Below are positions 51,038 to 60,975 of a DNA stretch of 64,000 nt, piece after piece. The notes beneath the pieces were generated by a model that saw only the letters and a program-made list of their open reading frames with translations, was not told the origin of the DNA and ran no database searches. How positions within the stretch are numbered: position 1 is the stretch's first letter; every line of letters begins with the position of its first letter. The position numbers and the translations under genes are program-made. Origin of the DNA: Spirabiliibacterium pneumoniae (GTDB lineage Bacteria > Pseudomonadota > Gammaproteobacteria > Enterobacterales > Pasteurellaceae); the NCBI RefSeq assembly GCF_014884995.1, contig NZ_JABMII010000003.1:1-64000 (forward strand), given 5' to 3'.

Positions 51038-52147
51038 TCACTTCACTTCTCTAAACATAATCTCAGAGGGGATGACGCTGCCTTGCCAGTAGAGTTCGAC
51101 GGCAACTTGTTCGGCAAGATTGAGAAATGCGTGCGCGATGTGGCTCTTGGGGTTAGCTGCGACAGTTGGGGTGCCGCGATCGAGATCTTCTCGCAGTTGA
51201 ATGTGCAGCGGGATTTTGCCTAGTACGTTGATGTGGTATTTTTCAGCCACTTTCTCTGCACCGCCTGTGCCGAAGATGGCTTCTTGATGACCGCACTTTG
51301 AACAAATATGCACGCTCATGTTCTCAATAATGCCCAGAACGGGCACTTGTACACGTTCAAACATGGCGATGCCTTTGATGGCGTCAAGCAGCGCAATATC
51401 TTGCGGCGTGGTGACAACAATTGCGCCTGTGACGGGAATTTGTTGCGACAGTGTCAGTTGAATGTCGCCAGTGCCTGGGGGCATGTCGATGACTAAGTAG
51501 TCTAAATCAGGCCACAACGTTTCTTGCAGCAATTGGCTCAGTGCGCTGCTTGCCATTGGCCCGCGCCAAATTGTGGCGTTGTCAGCGTCCATCAGAAATC
51601 CGATGGAGTTGGCATAAATGCCGTGGGCTTCGATGGCAACCATGTGTTTATTATCAGGTGATGTTGGGCGTTGGTCAGCAGCGCCTAGCATATGGGGGAT
51701 GGAGGGGCCGTAAATATCGGCATCTAAAATCCCCACCCGTGCACCTTGTGCTTTCAGGGCAAGGGCAAGGTTGACTGCCACGCTGGATTTGCCCACGCCG
51801 CCTTTGCCAGAGGTGACGGCGATGATATTCTTCACGCCTTTTACCGGCGGGTGGGCGTTGGCGCGTTTGAGGGTGGCGATGGTGTAGTTGATTTTCCAGT
51901 CAATGTTGCAGGCATCTGTTAATTCACGCAGTTTGTCTGAAAGTGCGGTTTGAAGGCGCTCAAAGCCACTGTTCCACGCAAAGGGCAGTGTGAGCGCCAC
52001 AGTGAGCGTACTGTCTGTGAGTTCTATTTTTTTCACAGCATTGAGGTCAATTAAACTTTTTTGCAAAGTATCGTCTTGAAACTGTGCAAACAGTGCTTCA
52101 ATGGCACTTTGTTTGTCCGCTAATGCTGGAGAAAACGTGATTGTCAT
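51038..52147 (-). CDS. apbC: Iron-sulfur cluster carrier protein Mrp/ApbC
   Basis: 369 residues from the ATG at 52145-52147 (AAGGA upstream). An N-terminal MIP18-like domain (about 1-90) precedes the P-loop ATPase with deviant Walker A GKGGVGKSSVAVNLA (about 110), DADIYGPSIPHMLG and VIDMPPGTGD. The cluster-binding CxxC is in HICSKCGHQ. Divergent from metG, as in E. coli. Confidence 0.95.
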   Translation of the reverse strand: MTITFSPALADKQSAIEALFAQFQDDTLQKSLIDLNAVKKIELTDSTLTVALTLPFAWNSGFERLQTALSDKLRELTDACNIDWKINYTIATLKRANAHPPVKGVKNIIAVTSGKGGVGKSSVAVNLALALKAQGARVGILDADIYGPSIPHMLGAADQRPTSPDNKHMVAIEAHGIYANSIGFLMDADNATIWRGPMASSALSQLLQETLWPDLDYLVIDMPPGTGDIQLTLSQQIPVTGAIVVTTPQDIALLDAIKGIAMFERVQVPVLGIIENMSVHICSKCGHQEAIFGTGGAEKVAEKYHINVLGKIPLHIQLREDLDRGTPTVAANPKSHIAHAFLNLAEQVAVELYWQGSVIPSEIMFREVK

Positions 52148-52336
52148 ATCAAGTCCTTTATTTTTATACGGTTTTGGGATATATAAATTCGTCGCCACTA
52201 TTTAACCACGCAAGGTGGGCTGTGTTAAGCACTAATTCAGTTTACGGCGAAAAAAGGGCTTTAACTAGCCAAAAAGCGCTAATTGGGGTAATATTACGCC
52301 GATTTATCGAATTTAAAATAAAGGTTTAAACCAACT

Positions 52337-54379
52337 ATGTCTGATTTACGCAAAATTTTAGTGACGTGCGCCTTGCCTTATGCCAATGGCCCGATTCATC
52401 TTGGTCACTTGCTTGAGCATATTCAAGCGGATATTTGGGTGCGCTTTCAGCGCATGCGTGGCAATGAAATTTATTTTGTTTGTGCTGACGATGCCCACGG
52501 CACCCCGATTATGCTTAAAGCCGATCAACTTGGCATCACACCAGAGCAACTCATTAATGACGTAAAAGCGCAGCACACAGCGGATTTTGCAGGGTTTAAT
52601 ATCAGTTTTGATAACTATTATTCCACTCATAGCGATGAAAACCGCACTTTATCACAAGCGATTTACCGTAAATTAAAAAGCGCAGGATTTATCAAAACGC
52701 GCACCATCTCGCAACTGTTTGATCCCGTGAAAGGCATGTTCTTGCCTGATCGTTTTGTGAAAGGTACCTGCCCAAAATGTAAGTCAGAAGATCAATACGG
52801 CGACAACTGCGAAGTGTGCAGCGCCACTTATAGCCCAACAGAGTTGATTAATCCGCGCTCAGTGGTGTCAGGCGCTGTGCCTGTGATGAAAGACAGCGAG
52901 CACTTTTTCTTTGATTTGCCTGCCTTTGAAGGCATGTTGCGTGAGTGGATTCGCTCTGGCTCATTGCAACAAGAAGTGGCTAACAAAATGCAAGAGTGGT
53001 TTGAATCTGGCTTGCAGCAGTGGGACATCAGCCGTGACGCGCCCTATTTCGGCTTTGAAGTGCCTGATGCTGACGGCAAATTTTTCTATGTATGGCTTGA
53101 TGCGCCAATTGGCTATATGGCGTCATTTAAAAATTTGTGTGAGCGTGAAGGCATTGATTTTGATGCGTTTTGGGCGCAAAACTCGAGCGCCGAGCTTTAT
53201 CATTTCATTGGTAAAGACATTATGTATTTCCATAGCCTATTTTGGCCAGCGATGCTCGAAGGCGCGCAATACCGCAAGCCGAGCAATATTTTCGTGCATG
53301 GCTATGTCACTGTTAACGGTGAGAAAATGTCGAAATCACGCGGCACCTTTATTCAAGCATCAAGCTACCTCAAGGTTCTCGACCCTGAATATTTGCGTTA
53401 TTACTACGCTGCCAAATTGAGCAACCGCATTGATGATTTGGATTTAAACCTGCAAGATTTTGTGCAACGGGTTAATGCTGACATCGTCAACAAAGTGGTC
53501 AACCTCGCCTCACGCAACGCGGGCTTTATCCAAAAACGCTTTGATGGGCAATTGGCGGAAACACTAGACGATCCTGCACTGTTCGCAGAATTTACCGCAG
53601 CGGCCGATCGCATTGCGCAATTGTATGAAAATCGTGAATTTGGCAAAGCTGTGCGTGAAATTATGGCACTGGCCGACAAAGCAAACAAATACATCGATGA
53701 GAAAGCGCCTTGGGTGGTAGCCAAAGATGAAAGTCAAAATGCCTATCTTCAACAAATTTGTTCACAAGGCATCGAAATGTTCCGTGTGTTAATGGGCTAT
53801 TTAAAACCGATTTTGCCACAATTGGCTGAACGCGCTGAAGGCTTCTTACAAACCACGTTGACATGGAATAATTTGCAACAACCGCTGTTAAAGCACAGCA
53901 TTGCGCCATTTAAAGCGCTGTTTAGTCGCTTAGATGAAAAGAAAATTGAGGAACTAATCGCGCTTTCCAAACAAGAAAATGCGGCAATAGCCCCCGCCAA
54001 AGCAGAAAAAACACAAAGTGCGGTCAAGGGTAATATGATCGAGCCAATCGCTGATGAAATCAGCATTGATGACTTTGCTAAAGTTGATTTGCGGGTGGCA
54101 AAAATTGTTAAAGCCGAAGCTGTACCTGAAGCGAAAAAGTTAGTTAAACTCACGCTGGATATCGGCAGTGAAACACGCCAAGTGTTTGCAGGCATTAAAT
54201 CCGCTTATGACCCTGAACAGCTTGAGGGGCGATTGACAGTGATGGTGGCGAATCTTGCGCCACGTAAAATGAAATTTGGTGTGTCGGAAGGCATGGTGCT
54301 CGCCGCTGGCCCTGGTGGCAGCGAGCTTTTCATTTTAAGCCCAGATCAAGGCGCCGTGCCAGGCATGCGGGTGAAATAA
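52337..54379 (+). CDS. metG: Methionine--tRNA ligase
   Basis: 680 residues. Class I synthetase with the HIGH-type motif [10 protein letters not shown] and KMSKS in [12 protein letters not shown]. Zinc-binding Cys sets (CPKC...CEVCSATY) and a C-terminal tRNA-binding EMAP-like domain ([20 protein letters not shown] to the end) complete the protein. A full-length dimer-type enzyme. The ribosome binding site is weak. Confidence 0.97.
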   Translation: MSDLRKILVTCALPYANGPIHLGHLLEHIQADIWVRFQRMRGNEIYFVCADDAHGTPIMLKADQLGITPEQLINDVKAQHTADFAGFNISFDNYYSTHSDENRTLSQAIYRKLKSAGFIKTRTISQLFDPVKGMFLPDRFVKGTCPKCKSEDQYGDNCEVCSATYSPTELINPRSVVSGAVPVMKDSEHFFFDLPAFEGMLREWIRSGSLQQEVANKMQEWFESGLQQWDISRDAPYFGFEVPDADGKFFYVWLDAPIGYMASFKNLCEREGIDFDAFWAQNSSAELYHFIGKDIMYFHSLFWPAMLEGAQYRKPSNIFVHGYVTVNGEKMSKSRGTFIQASSYLKVLDPEYLRYYYAAKLSNRIDDLDLNLQDFVQRVNADIVNKVVNLASRNAGFIQKRFDGQLAETLDDPALFAEFTAAADRIAQLYENREFGKAVREIMALADKANKYIDEKAPWVVAKDESQNAYLQQICSQGIEMFRVLMGYLKPILPQLAERAEGFLQTTLTWNNLQQPLLKHSIAPFKALFSRLDEKKIEELIALSKQENAAIAPAKAEKTQSAVKGNMIEPIADEISIDDFAKVDLRVAKIVKAEAVPEAKKLVKLTLDIGSETRQVFAGIKSAYDPEQLEGRLTVMVANLAPRKMKFGVSEGMVLAAGPGGSELFILSPDQGAVPGMRVK

Positions 54380-54385
54380 AGCGTG

Positions 54386-55354
54386 ATGAAACTCGACGAA
54401 ATTGCTAAACTTGCGGGAGTATCGCGCACCACGGCCAGCTATGTGGTCAATGGCAAGGCCAAGCAATACCGCGTCAGTGATCGCACCATCGAAAAGGTGA
54501 TGGCGGTGGTTAAAGCTCACAACTTCAAGCCCAATGCAGTGGCGGCGGGCTTGCGAGCAGGGCGCACCAACACCATCGGCTTGATTGTGCCCGATTTAGA
54601 AAACACCAGTTACGCCAAAATCGCCACCCGTTTTGAACGTGCGTGTCGCGATAACAATATGCAGCTGTTTATCTCATGTTCGGGCGATGATCCACAGCAA
54701 GAAAAACTTTGCGCGAAGCAGCTTATCACCCGCCAAATTGATGCGTTAGTGGTGGCGACCGCACTTTTGCCTGACGATGATTTTTATCACCAATTTGATT
54801 TGCCAATTATCGGCTTTGACCGCGAAATCAGCGCCAAACAAGTCCACAATATACTTTATGATGACGCACAAGACAGTGCCAAACTTGCCCGTGCATTGTG
54901 GCAAAATCACGCGCCAGCAAGCGTATTATTTTTTGGCGCAAAACCGCAATTAAGCATTAGCCAAGCGCGTGAACAAGGCTTTAAGCAACAATTCCAACAG
55001 TATCAAAGTGCGGTTGATATATTGTATTCGGCAGAATTTACCAAAGCCTCCGCCGAGCAAGCCTTTGGGCACTGGCTGGCACAAAACCAATTGCCAAGCG
55101 CCTTATTTGTCACCTCACAAACCCTACTACAAGGCGTATTTCAAACCCTACTTGCCCGCCACGGGCAATTGCCACAACAACTTATTATCGCCACCTTCGG
55201 CGATCCAACCCTACTTGAACTTCTACCTAACCCTGTGATCAGCGCCGTGCAACCTTATCACCATTTGGCGACCCACCTTATGACCGCTTGCCTACAAAAA
55301 ATCAACAAAACCCCAACCGACATACTCAATGTGATCGAACGGGAAATTGGGTAG
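54386..55354 (+). CDS. cra: Catabolite repressor/activator Cra (FruR), LacI family
   Basis: 322 residues from the ATG at 54386 (a GTG directly before is ignored). Starts MKLDEIAKLAGVSRTTASYV, and AKQYRVSDRTIEKVMAVVK and GLRAGRTNTIGLIVPDLENT follow Cra closely. The sugar-phosphate-binding domain is conserved, but the C-terminus ends after ILNVIEREIG, about ten residues short of E. coli Cra. Controls carbon flow genes in response to fructose phosphates. Confidence 0.9.
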   Translation: MKLDEIAKLAGVSRTTASYVVNGKAKQYRVSDRTIEKVMAVVKAHNFKPNAVAAGLRAGRTNTIGLIVPDLENTSYAKIATRFERACRDNNMQLFISCSGDDPQQEKLCAKQLITRQIDALVVATALLPDDDFYHQFDLPIIGFDREISAKQVHNILYDDAQDSAKLARALWQNHAPASVLFFGAKPQLSISQAREQGFKQQFQQYQSAVDILYSAEFTKASAEQAFGHWLAQNQLPSALFVTSQTLLQGVFQTLLARHGQLPQQLIIATFGDPTLLELLPNPVISAVQPYHHLATHLMTACLQKINKTPTDILNVIEREIG

Positions 55355-55488
55355 TCATTCTTTAGGATGCCTGTATCTAGATTAATAATTAAGTCAAGAT
55401 AAAGTAAAAACTTGATGACCAATTGTTTTTTTTTTTGTACAATTTTGCTGTTTTAAATAATGAAAATTTGTTCTTTACAGAGGTTATC

Positions 55489-56496
55489 ATGACAAAGCAG
55501 CACATTCCTGGACTAGTTGCTATTCCATTAACTATTTTTTTAGGTATTAGTTTATATCAAACAGCGTTAGGTTTTGAGGACTTACTTGGAAAACCTTTAG
55601 CATGGGCATTTTCCGCTGGTATCACCGTGATAATGTTCTATCTAACACTCCATGTTGGAAATAAAAGGATAAATTCTGAACCTATTACTGGCTTAGTTCT
55701 TTTTTATTTAATATGTTCACTTTTTTCATTTTCTGGCAACTTTAATGCGGTCTATACACAGTATCAAACAGAGCAACTTTATCGTGATGAACTAACACTT
55801 CATAAAGAACAATTAAATGAAACGTTAACATCTTCCACACGTGCATTAAATAACTTCTCACCAGAAGATAACGCTAAAAAAGTCAAAATAGAACAACTTA
55901 CTGAACAGCTTGTCAGACAAATCAATGATCCAGCGAGACCTGGATTAGGTGCGCAAGCTAAATCGCTGGTACGAGAAATTGAAAACACTCTAGGGGAACG
56001 GCTTACTGAATTTGCAGGTAGCCCTAAAGAATTAGCACAAAAATACGAAGATAACATAAAATCTATTGTTGCAACAAAATATAAATCGGGTGATTTAGGC
56101 CGAGCAGAAAAACTCATTGAAGATAATAAAGCAAAAGCAGAGAGAATGAATAAAACAATAGACGATGTTTTATCATCTTCTCAGTTGGTCAAAGATTTAG
56201 GCTATCAAATCAATATGGAAGTAGTTAATACTATTAATGAGATCGGTATAAAAACTCAAGAATTAATAGGCGACAGCTCGAAATATAGTTTTCATAAAGC
56301 GCAGTTTGGTATTCAAGAAATTGGAAAGATTGCCTATTCCTTTAAATCTGGGTTCACGCAACATATCCTAGTTGCTTTTTTATTTTCAATTTTCTGCCTA
56401 TTCCTCGATTGGGCAGTAGTGTTATATCTGATTGTTCGATATGGACGTGGTTATGTTGAATCATATAACCCACAATTACATAGTGAAGATATTTAA
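55489..56496 (+). CDS. Membrane protein with large coiled-coil loop, first gene of the GTPase island
   Basis: 335 residues from the ATG at 55489 (AGAGG upstream). Three N-terminal membrane helices (about 7-28, 37-55 and 65-82) are followed by a long charged helical region (about 90-285, with LHKEQLNETLTSSTRALNNF and AEKLIEDNKAKAERMNKTID). One C-terminal membrane helix follows (about 293-318, ILVAFLFSIFCLFLDWAVVL). Family not recognised. Likely an inner-membrane platform or sensor for the GTPase encoded next. Confidence 0.8.
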   Translation: MTKQHIPGLVAIPLTIFLGISLYQTALGFEDLLGKPLAWAFSAGITVIMFYLTLHVGNKRINSEPITGLVLFYLICSLFSFSGNFNAVYTQYQTEQLYRDELTLHKEQLNETLTSSTRALNNFSPEDNAKKVKIEQLTEQLVRQINDPARPGLGAQAKSLVREIENTLGERLTEFAGSPKELAQKYEDNIKSIVATKYKSGDLGRAEKLIEDNKAKAERMNKTIDDVLSSSQLVKDLGYQINMEVVNTINEIGIKTQELIGDSSKYSFHKAQFGIQEIGKIAYSFKSGFTQHILVAFLFSIFCLFLDWAVVLYLIVRYGRGYVESYNPQLHSEDI

Positions 56497-56505
56497 GGGG
56501 GTGTT

Positions 56506-57666
56506 ATGAAAGATAATAAAGAACACGATATCACTTCTGATTTTTTTGATTTAGATGCGCCCTTTGATGATGATTTAGATATACATCATAAAGATAGAGA
56601 TGATAAAGATAGTGAGATTTCTTTAGATAAGGGTGAGAAGATATCTAAAAAATTTGATGATATTGACCGTTTTTCATCAATAGCTTCTATTGATAATGAT
56701 GACTTGCGACATACAAATCGGCGTGTCAGAACACGGGAAGCAAAAGCAAAGATGACAAAAAAGGAATATCGAGACCGTTTGGAAGAGCTCAATAAAGAAG
56801 CTGATCAGAAACATTATGTTCTTTTGTTTGGTGCGAGTAATTCAGGAAAATCCTATATCATCGCAAGCTTAATGCATTTTATGAATTCATATTTAGCGGG
56901 TACGACTCGTTTAGTTAGAGAAACAGCTACAGAAAATGAATCATTAATGTATAACCAGATGCTGGAAATGTTTGCGAATCCAGAAAAAAATATAGGACGA
57001 ACAAGTGCGTTTGATTTTTATGAGTTAAATATTCGCTTTCAGCCAGAAGAAATTGAAAAGCCTGCCGTAGATATTACTTTTATTGATGCATCAGGTGAAA
57101 ATTTTGAAAGAATTTATCACGGTAAGACAAATGAATATGTTGGTGAATTACCAGATTATATTGAAGTGATCCTAGAATCTGAAGTCGATTGCATGTTTGT
57201 TTTCGTTTATGACCAGTCTCTAAAAGACAGTGATCGCAGTGATAGAGCACCACAATCACAAGTCCTCAAAGCCTTCTATGATAAAATTATCAGTATGCAA
57301 GAGCGATACGAGCGTGTCTATCAAAAACTTTTACTGTTATCTAAATCTGATAAGATTCCAGAGCAAACGAAGAAAAAATATGGTCATAGTGCAAAAGCTT
57401 TTGCTCTTTCTCCGCCTAAAGAAAATCGTGCGCTTTTATCCTTTTCTAATCCATTCTTTAACGAAAGAAACAGTATGAATAAAACTATATTTTATTCAAT
57501 GGGAACTTTTACTAAATATGATGATCTAGACAAATTTGATGAAGATTGTCCAAGACGTTTTTTTAACTGGATATACACAGGTATTACAGGTAGCCAAGGT
57601 GAAGGTGTGGTTATTCAAAAATTAAGTTGTCTGCAACGATTTAAAAAATGGTTATTGGGTAAGTAA
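56506..57666 (+). CDS. GTPase-like P-loop protein of the island
   Basis: 386 residues. Residues 1-100 are acidic and probably disordered. G1/Walker A is GASNSGKS (109-116), G3 is DASG in DITFIDASGE (about 189-198), and SKSD (279-282) stands where G4 (NKxD) is expected. Together these suggest a TRAFAC-type GTPase, perhaps related to the DO-GTPase2 family of bacterial conflict systems. The insertion with an acidic DQSLKDSDRSDRAPQ loop is unusual. No membrane segment. SD GGGGGTGTT before the ATG. Confidence 0.8.
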   Translation: MKDNKEHDITSDFFDLDAPFDDDLDIHHKDRDDKDSEISLDKGEKISKKFDDIDRFSSIASIDNDDLRHTNRRVRTREAKAKMTKKEYRDRLEELNKEADQKHYVLLFGASNSGKSYIIASLMHFMNSYLAGTTRLVRETATENESLMYNQMLEMFANPEKNIGRTSAFDFYELNIRFQPEEIEKPAVDITFIDASGENFERIYHGKTNEYVGELPDYIEVILESEVDCMFVFVYDQSLKDSDRSDRAPQSQVLKAFYDKIISMQERYERVYQKLLLLSKSDKIPEQTKKKYGHSAKAFALSPPKENRALLSFSNPFFNERNSMNKTIFYSMGTFTKYDDLDKFDEDCPRRFFNWIYTGITGSQGEGVVIQKLSCLQRFKKWLLGK

Positions 57667-57667
57667 T

Positions 57668-59083
57668 ATGGAAATTCACGACAAAAAATATCTTGGTTGG
57701 GGGATAATGGGTACTCCCGATGGCTTTCAGTCATGTACAGGTGGTGGCATTGAGCAAGAGATGCATTTAGCCAGCCATTGGGATCTTCCATCTGAAATTG
57801 CAAAGGTTTTACCTAATCCAGAATCAGGTGTAAGAGATCCTTTATTTCGTTTTACATCGTATAAAACTGAAGAAAATTATGTACACGCCTTTGCTGGATA
57901 TGTGTCAATTAAACAAATGAGAAGCCATAGGTCAGGTACCTTTCTAGGGGCTTTTATTGAATCTTTAGATAGCCAATTTTCACCTAATTCAAGTGAAATG
58001 CTCATCAAGTCATTATTCACTTTGCTCAAAAAACAATATCATAGTTTTGTTGATTCAAATGAGAGTGTTTATAAAGAGGAACTAAGAAATAAAACATGTC
58101 CAATCAATAGTGATGAGTTTATAAATGGGATTTATATTAATCCTAAATTCTGTTTTGAAAGTCACAAGAAAATTCTAATTTATTGTAATTATAATGATTT
58201 TTATGACTTGGTTAAATTTATATTAGAGACGAGATTATTTGCTTTTTACTCTGATGTTTATTTTACCTACTCAGATGAGATTAATAAAAATATAAAAGAG
58301 ATCTCTGGTTTAGATATTGTTATTTTGGATTTTTATTCTCTTAAATCAGTTTTTCCTTGTTTTTTAGATATTTCTTATTTGGCTATGAGTTCATTTAATG
58401 ATAATTTGAATATTAAAAAAAATTATCAAAATGAATTAAATAAAATCTGTGAGAACTATAAGCTTAGTTTGCGTGAGGAAATTGAAAATATTAATCAGAC
58501 CACAATTAAAAAAATTTCAAGTCTTGAAAATGAAGTTAAAGAAAATCAAGAATATATTTTAAATCTCGAAAATAGCCTAGAGGATTATAGTAAATTATCA
58601 AATTTGATTAAAATCATCACTTTAAATGTTAATGAATATCAAGGAACTGATGTTGGGAGAAAAATCATTACCCAAGATTTAGTTGAAGAAAACAAAAATT
58701 TAAAAAATCGATGTGATTCTTTATCTAAACAAAATCATGATATAAGAAATAAATATGATAAAGACGTTGAACATTTAAATAGAGAAGTTAAATTATCAAA
58801 AAAAACAAAACCAATTACTTATGTTCTAGCTTTTCTATCAATTGCGTTTGGTTTGGCGTTTTTAATTTTGTCTGCTATTTACTACTTTGATGATACAAGT
58901 GATAAATTGATCAAAATAAATTCAGAGTTAGAAATAGAAAGAAACAATAATATAAATCTTAAAGAGAATATGAGTAACCTTGATAAACAGTTGCAACAAT
59001 TAAATGGTGATCAGGAAAGAACAGATATATTAAATAAATGTCTTATGGAAAAGGGAGATAAGAAAAAATGCAGCAAAGATTAA
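57668..59083 (+). CDS. GAP1-N-like protein with coiled coils and a C-proximal membrane helix
   Basis: 471 residues. The N-terminus (about 5-110) with GWGIMGTPDGFQSCTGGGIE recalls the GTPase-associated protein 1 N-terminal domain. A long coiled coil covers about 245-375 (EIENINQTTIKKISSLENEV and ENKNLKNRCDSLSKQNHDIR). A membrane helix lies at about 383-407, then a second coiled coil and a Lys/Cys-rich tail. It begins one base after the GTPase stop. The GAP1 link is my recognition of a short motif and needs a profile search. Confidence 0.75.
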   Translation: MEIHDKKYLGWGIMGTPDGFQSCTGGGIEQEMHLASHWDLPSEIAKVLPNPESGVRDPLFRFTSYKTEENYVHAFAGYVSIKQMRSHRSGTFLGAFIESLDSQFSPNSSEMLIKSLFTLLKKQYHSFVDSNESVYKEELRNKTCPINSDEFINGIYINPKFCFESHKKILIYCNYNDFYDLVKFILETRLFAFYSDVYFTYSDEINKNIKEISGLDIVILDFYSLKSVFPCFLDISYLAMSSFNDNLNIKKNYQNELNKICENYKLSLREEIENINQTTIKKISSLENEVKENQEYILNLENSLEDYSKLSNLIKIITLNVNEYQGTDVGRKIITQDLVEENKNLKNRCDSLSKQNHDIRNKYDKDVEHLNREVKLSKKTKPITYVLAFLSIAFGLAFLILSAIYYFDDTSDKLIKINSELEIERNNNINLKENMSNLDKQLQQLNGDQERTDILNKCLMEKGDKKKCSKD

Positions 59084-60312
59084 TATGGTTAAGATTATCT
59101 CTATTGACTATCATTCTTCCTTTAAAAGCCAATGCATTTTTTGAAAGTAATCTGGATAAGTGTAGAGAATATTTTTCAACTGAAAAATATAATATTGCTG
59201 AAAATTATTGTAGGAAAGTTACAGCTACATCAGTACAAGACTATTCTGATGCACAAGAAATTTTAGGACGAATTTTTTTACAAAATAAAGAATACAAGGT
59301 TGCTTTGATAGCATTTAAAAAGGCTATCGATTTTAGTAAAAATGGTGCGGCGTTCTCAGCTTTTTCGATCGCTCAAATGTATAAAGAAGGACTGGGAGTT
59401 GAAAAAAATGATATTACAGCACAAGGTTACTATCAAAAATCCTGTAAATTCGGATACCCAGAAGGGTGTGGTCAGTCTGAATTGTTAAAGCAAAAGATAG
59501 ATGAAATTAGTAAAGCTAAGGAAAAAGAGAAAAAAGAACAAGCTGATATAATAAAGAAAGAAAATGATGATAATATAAAAAAAGAGCAAAAAGAAGCACA
59601 GTCAAGTAAAGAAGTGGATAATAATAAAAAGAGTGATGAGCTTAGATCTGTATCGTCAGGATTAGATGATTTTAACAAAAGTTATTCTAAAAAATCGTTC
59701 AATCAAAAGTGGGGAATTATTGATGGTAATGGTAAATGGATCATTGAACCTATTTTTGATAGTATTGAAAAACTAAAAAATGGAAATTTTAAAGTAATAC
59801 TAAATAGGTTTATTAGTGAAATAAATCCAGTAGCTCAAACATATAATCCAATTGGAGTTTTTAATACGATCAATGGAAAACGCTCTTTGGCTACATTTCA
59901 CGAAGGATTGGTTAAATATGAGATTAGTGGTTTATGGGGTTATTTGGACCAAGATTTTCGGGTCGCGATAAAAAATCAATTTGCCTATTCTGCTAATTTT
60001 TATGAAGGCTTAGCGGCAGTGAAAACTTTTGATAATCTGTGGGGATTTATTGATAGGAAAGGATTTTTAAAAATTTCATCCAAATTTAACTGTGTTTATC
60101 GATTTCAAGAGGGGTTAGCTGCTGTTAATCTTGGTGGTTATGATAACGGCAGTTACTGTGAAGGCGGCAAATGGGGCTTTATCACTCGGGATGGTCAATG
60201 GAAAATTCAGCCAGTGTTAGACCATGCATCATCTTTTAAAAACGGAAAAGCTAAAATAACATTTCAAGGTCAAACAGGCGTGATTGACCGTAATGGTCAG
60301 TGGGTACAATAG
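59068..60312 (+). CDS. Exported Sel1-like/WG-repeat protein of the island
   Basis: 414 residues. A signal peptide ends near LKANA-FFES (residue 23). Sel1/TPR-like helices follow (about 30-145; SIAQMYKEGLGVEKND), then a highly charged Lys/Glu linker (about 148-205). The C-terminal half has about five WG repeats (KWGIIDGNGKWIIEP, LWGYLDQD, LWGFIDRKGFL, KWGFITRDGQW, GVIDRNGQW) forming a periplasmic beta scaffold. It overlaps the previous gene by 16 bases, with GGAGA before its ATG. Likely ligand-binding or structural partner on the outer side. Confidence 0.8.
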   Translation: MQQRLIWLRLSLLTIILPLKANAFFESNLDKCREYFSTEKYNIAENYCRKVTATSVQDYSDAQEILGRIFLQNKEYKVALIAFKKAIDFSKNGAAFSAFSIAQMYKEGLGVEKNDITAQGYYQKSCKFGYPEGCGQSELLKQKIDEISKAKEKEKKEQADIIKKENDDNIKKEQKEAQSSKEVDNNKKSDELRSVSSGLDDFNKSYSKKSFNQKWGIIDGNGKWIIEPIFDSIEKLKNGNFKVILNRFISEINPVAQTYNPIGVFNTINGKRSLATFHEGLVKYEISGLWGYLDQDFRVAIKNQFAYSANFYEGLAAVKTFDNLWGFIDRKGFLKISSKFNCVYRFQEGLAAVNLGGYDNGSYCEGGKWGFITRDGQWKIQPVLDHASSFKNGKAKITFQGQTGVIDRNGQWVQ

Positions 60313-60349
60313 ACTATGTTTAAGCTATCACATCCACCGCACTTTAATT

Positions 60350-60829
60350 TTATCTCGCACTATGTTTCATAATGCGGTCTTTGTCGCGGGCCCATTCGCG
60401 GTCTTTGATGCTATCGCGTTTGTCGTGTTGTTTTTTACCTTTGGCTAGACCAATTTTCACTTTAGCCCAGGCGGCTTTCCAATAGAGGGAGAGTGCAACC
60501 ACCGTGAAGCCATCGCGGCTGGTTTTGCCGTAAAGCGTGTCGAGTTGGCGTTTGTTGAGCAGTAATTTGCGAGTGCGAGTTGGATCCGCCACTACGTGGG
60601 TTGAGGCGACGTTGAGAGGCGTGATTTGAGCACCGAAAAGATAGGCTTCGCCGTTTTTAAAAATGACGTAGCTGTCGGCGATATTGGCTTTGCCTGCGCG
60701 CAGCGATTTCACTTCCCAGCCTTGTAGCGAGAGGCCTGCTTCAATTTCATCTTCAATAAAATAGTCGTGGCGTGCGCGTTTGTTGAGCGCAATGGTGTTG
60801 GAGCCTGGTTTTATTTTCTTTTTTGCCAT
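60350..60829 (-). CDS. smpB: SsrA-binding protein SmpB
   Basis: 159 residues from the ATG at 60827-60829 ([20 protein letters not shown]). OB-fold with [19 protein letters not shown] and the basic C-terminal tail [20 protein letters not shown] that enters the decoding site in trans-translation. Full family length. No tmRNA gene is visible in the window. Confidence 0.96.
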   Translation of the reverse strand: MAKKKIKPGSNTIALNKRARHDYFIEDEIEAGLSLQGWEVKSLRAGKANIADSYVIFKNGEAYLFGAQITPLNVASTHVVADPTRTRKLLLNKRQLDTLYGKTSRDGFTVVALSLYWKAAWAKVKIGLAKGKKQHDKRDSIKDREWARDKDRIMKHSAR

Positions 60830-60975
60830 AATCTGTGCGTGTTGTGCGATAAAGTTTAATTGTAACAAGTTCAGCGCGGTTATAAAAGCCGAGCGTGCGC
60901 AAAATTGTTAGCCATAGCGCGTGATGATTTGTTATGCTAGCACTTTGTGAAGATGATGAGAGTGTGAGGAAGAAT

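Larger units (their letters stand above)
55355..60312 (+). other. AT-rich four-gene island encoding a GTPase-centred envelope system
   Basis: Four rightward genes (55489, 56506, 57668, 59068) with gaps of 9 and 1 bases and one 16-base overlap form one operon between cra and smpB. Composition turns markedly AT-rich, with AT-ending codons. Not one uptake signal occurs between 55014 and 60336, although flanking DNA has one per 1-2 kb. These are signs of recent transfer. No integrase or repeats are visible at the borders. 55355-55488 holds the likely promoter (AT-rich, TTGTAC...TAAAT-like). Confidence 0.8.

Noticed and set aside
50817-51223. ORFs over the right attachment repeat
   Set aside because: They read through the truncated tRNA and terminator; the same sequence is non-coding at the left end.
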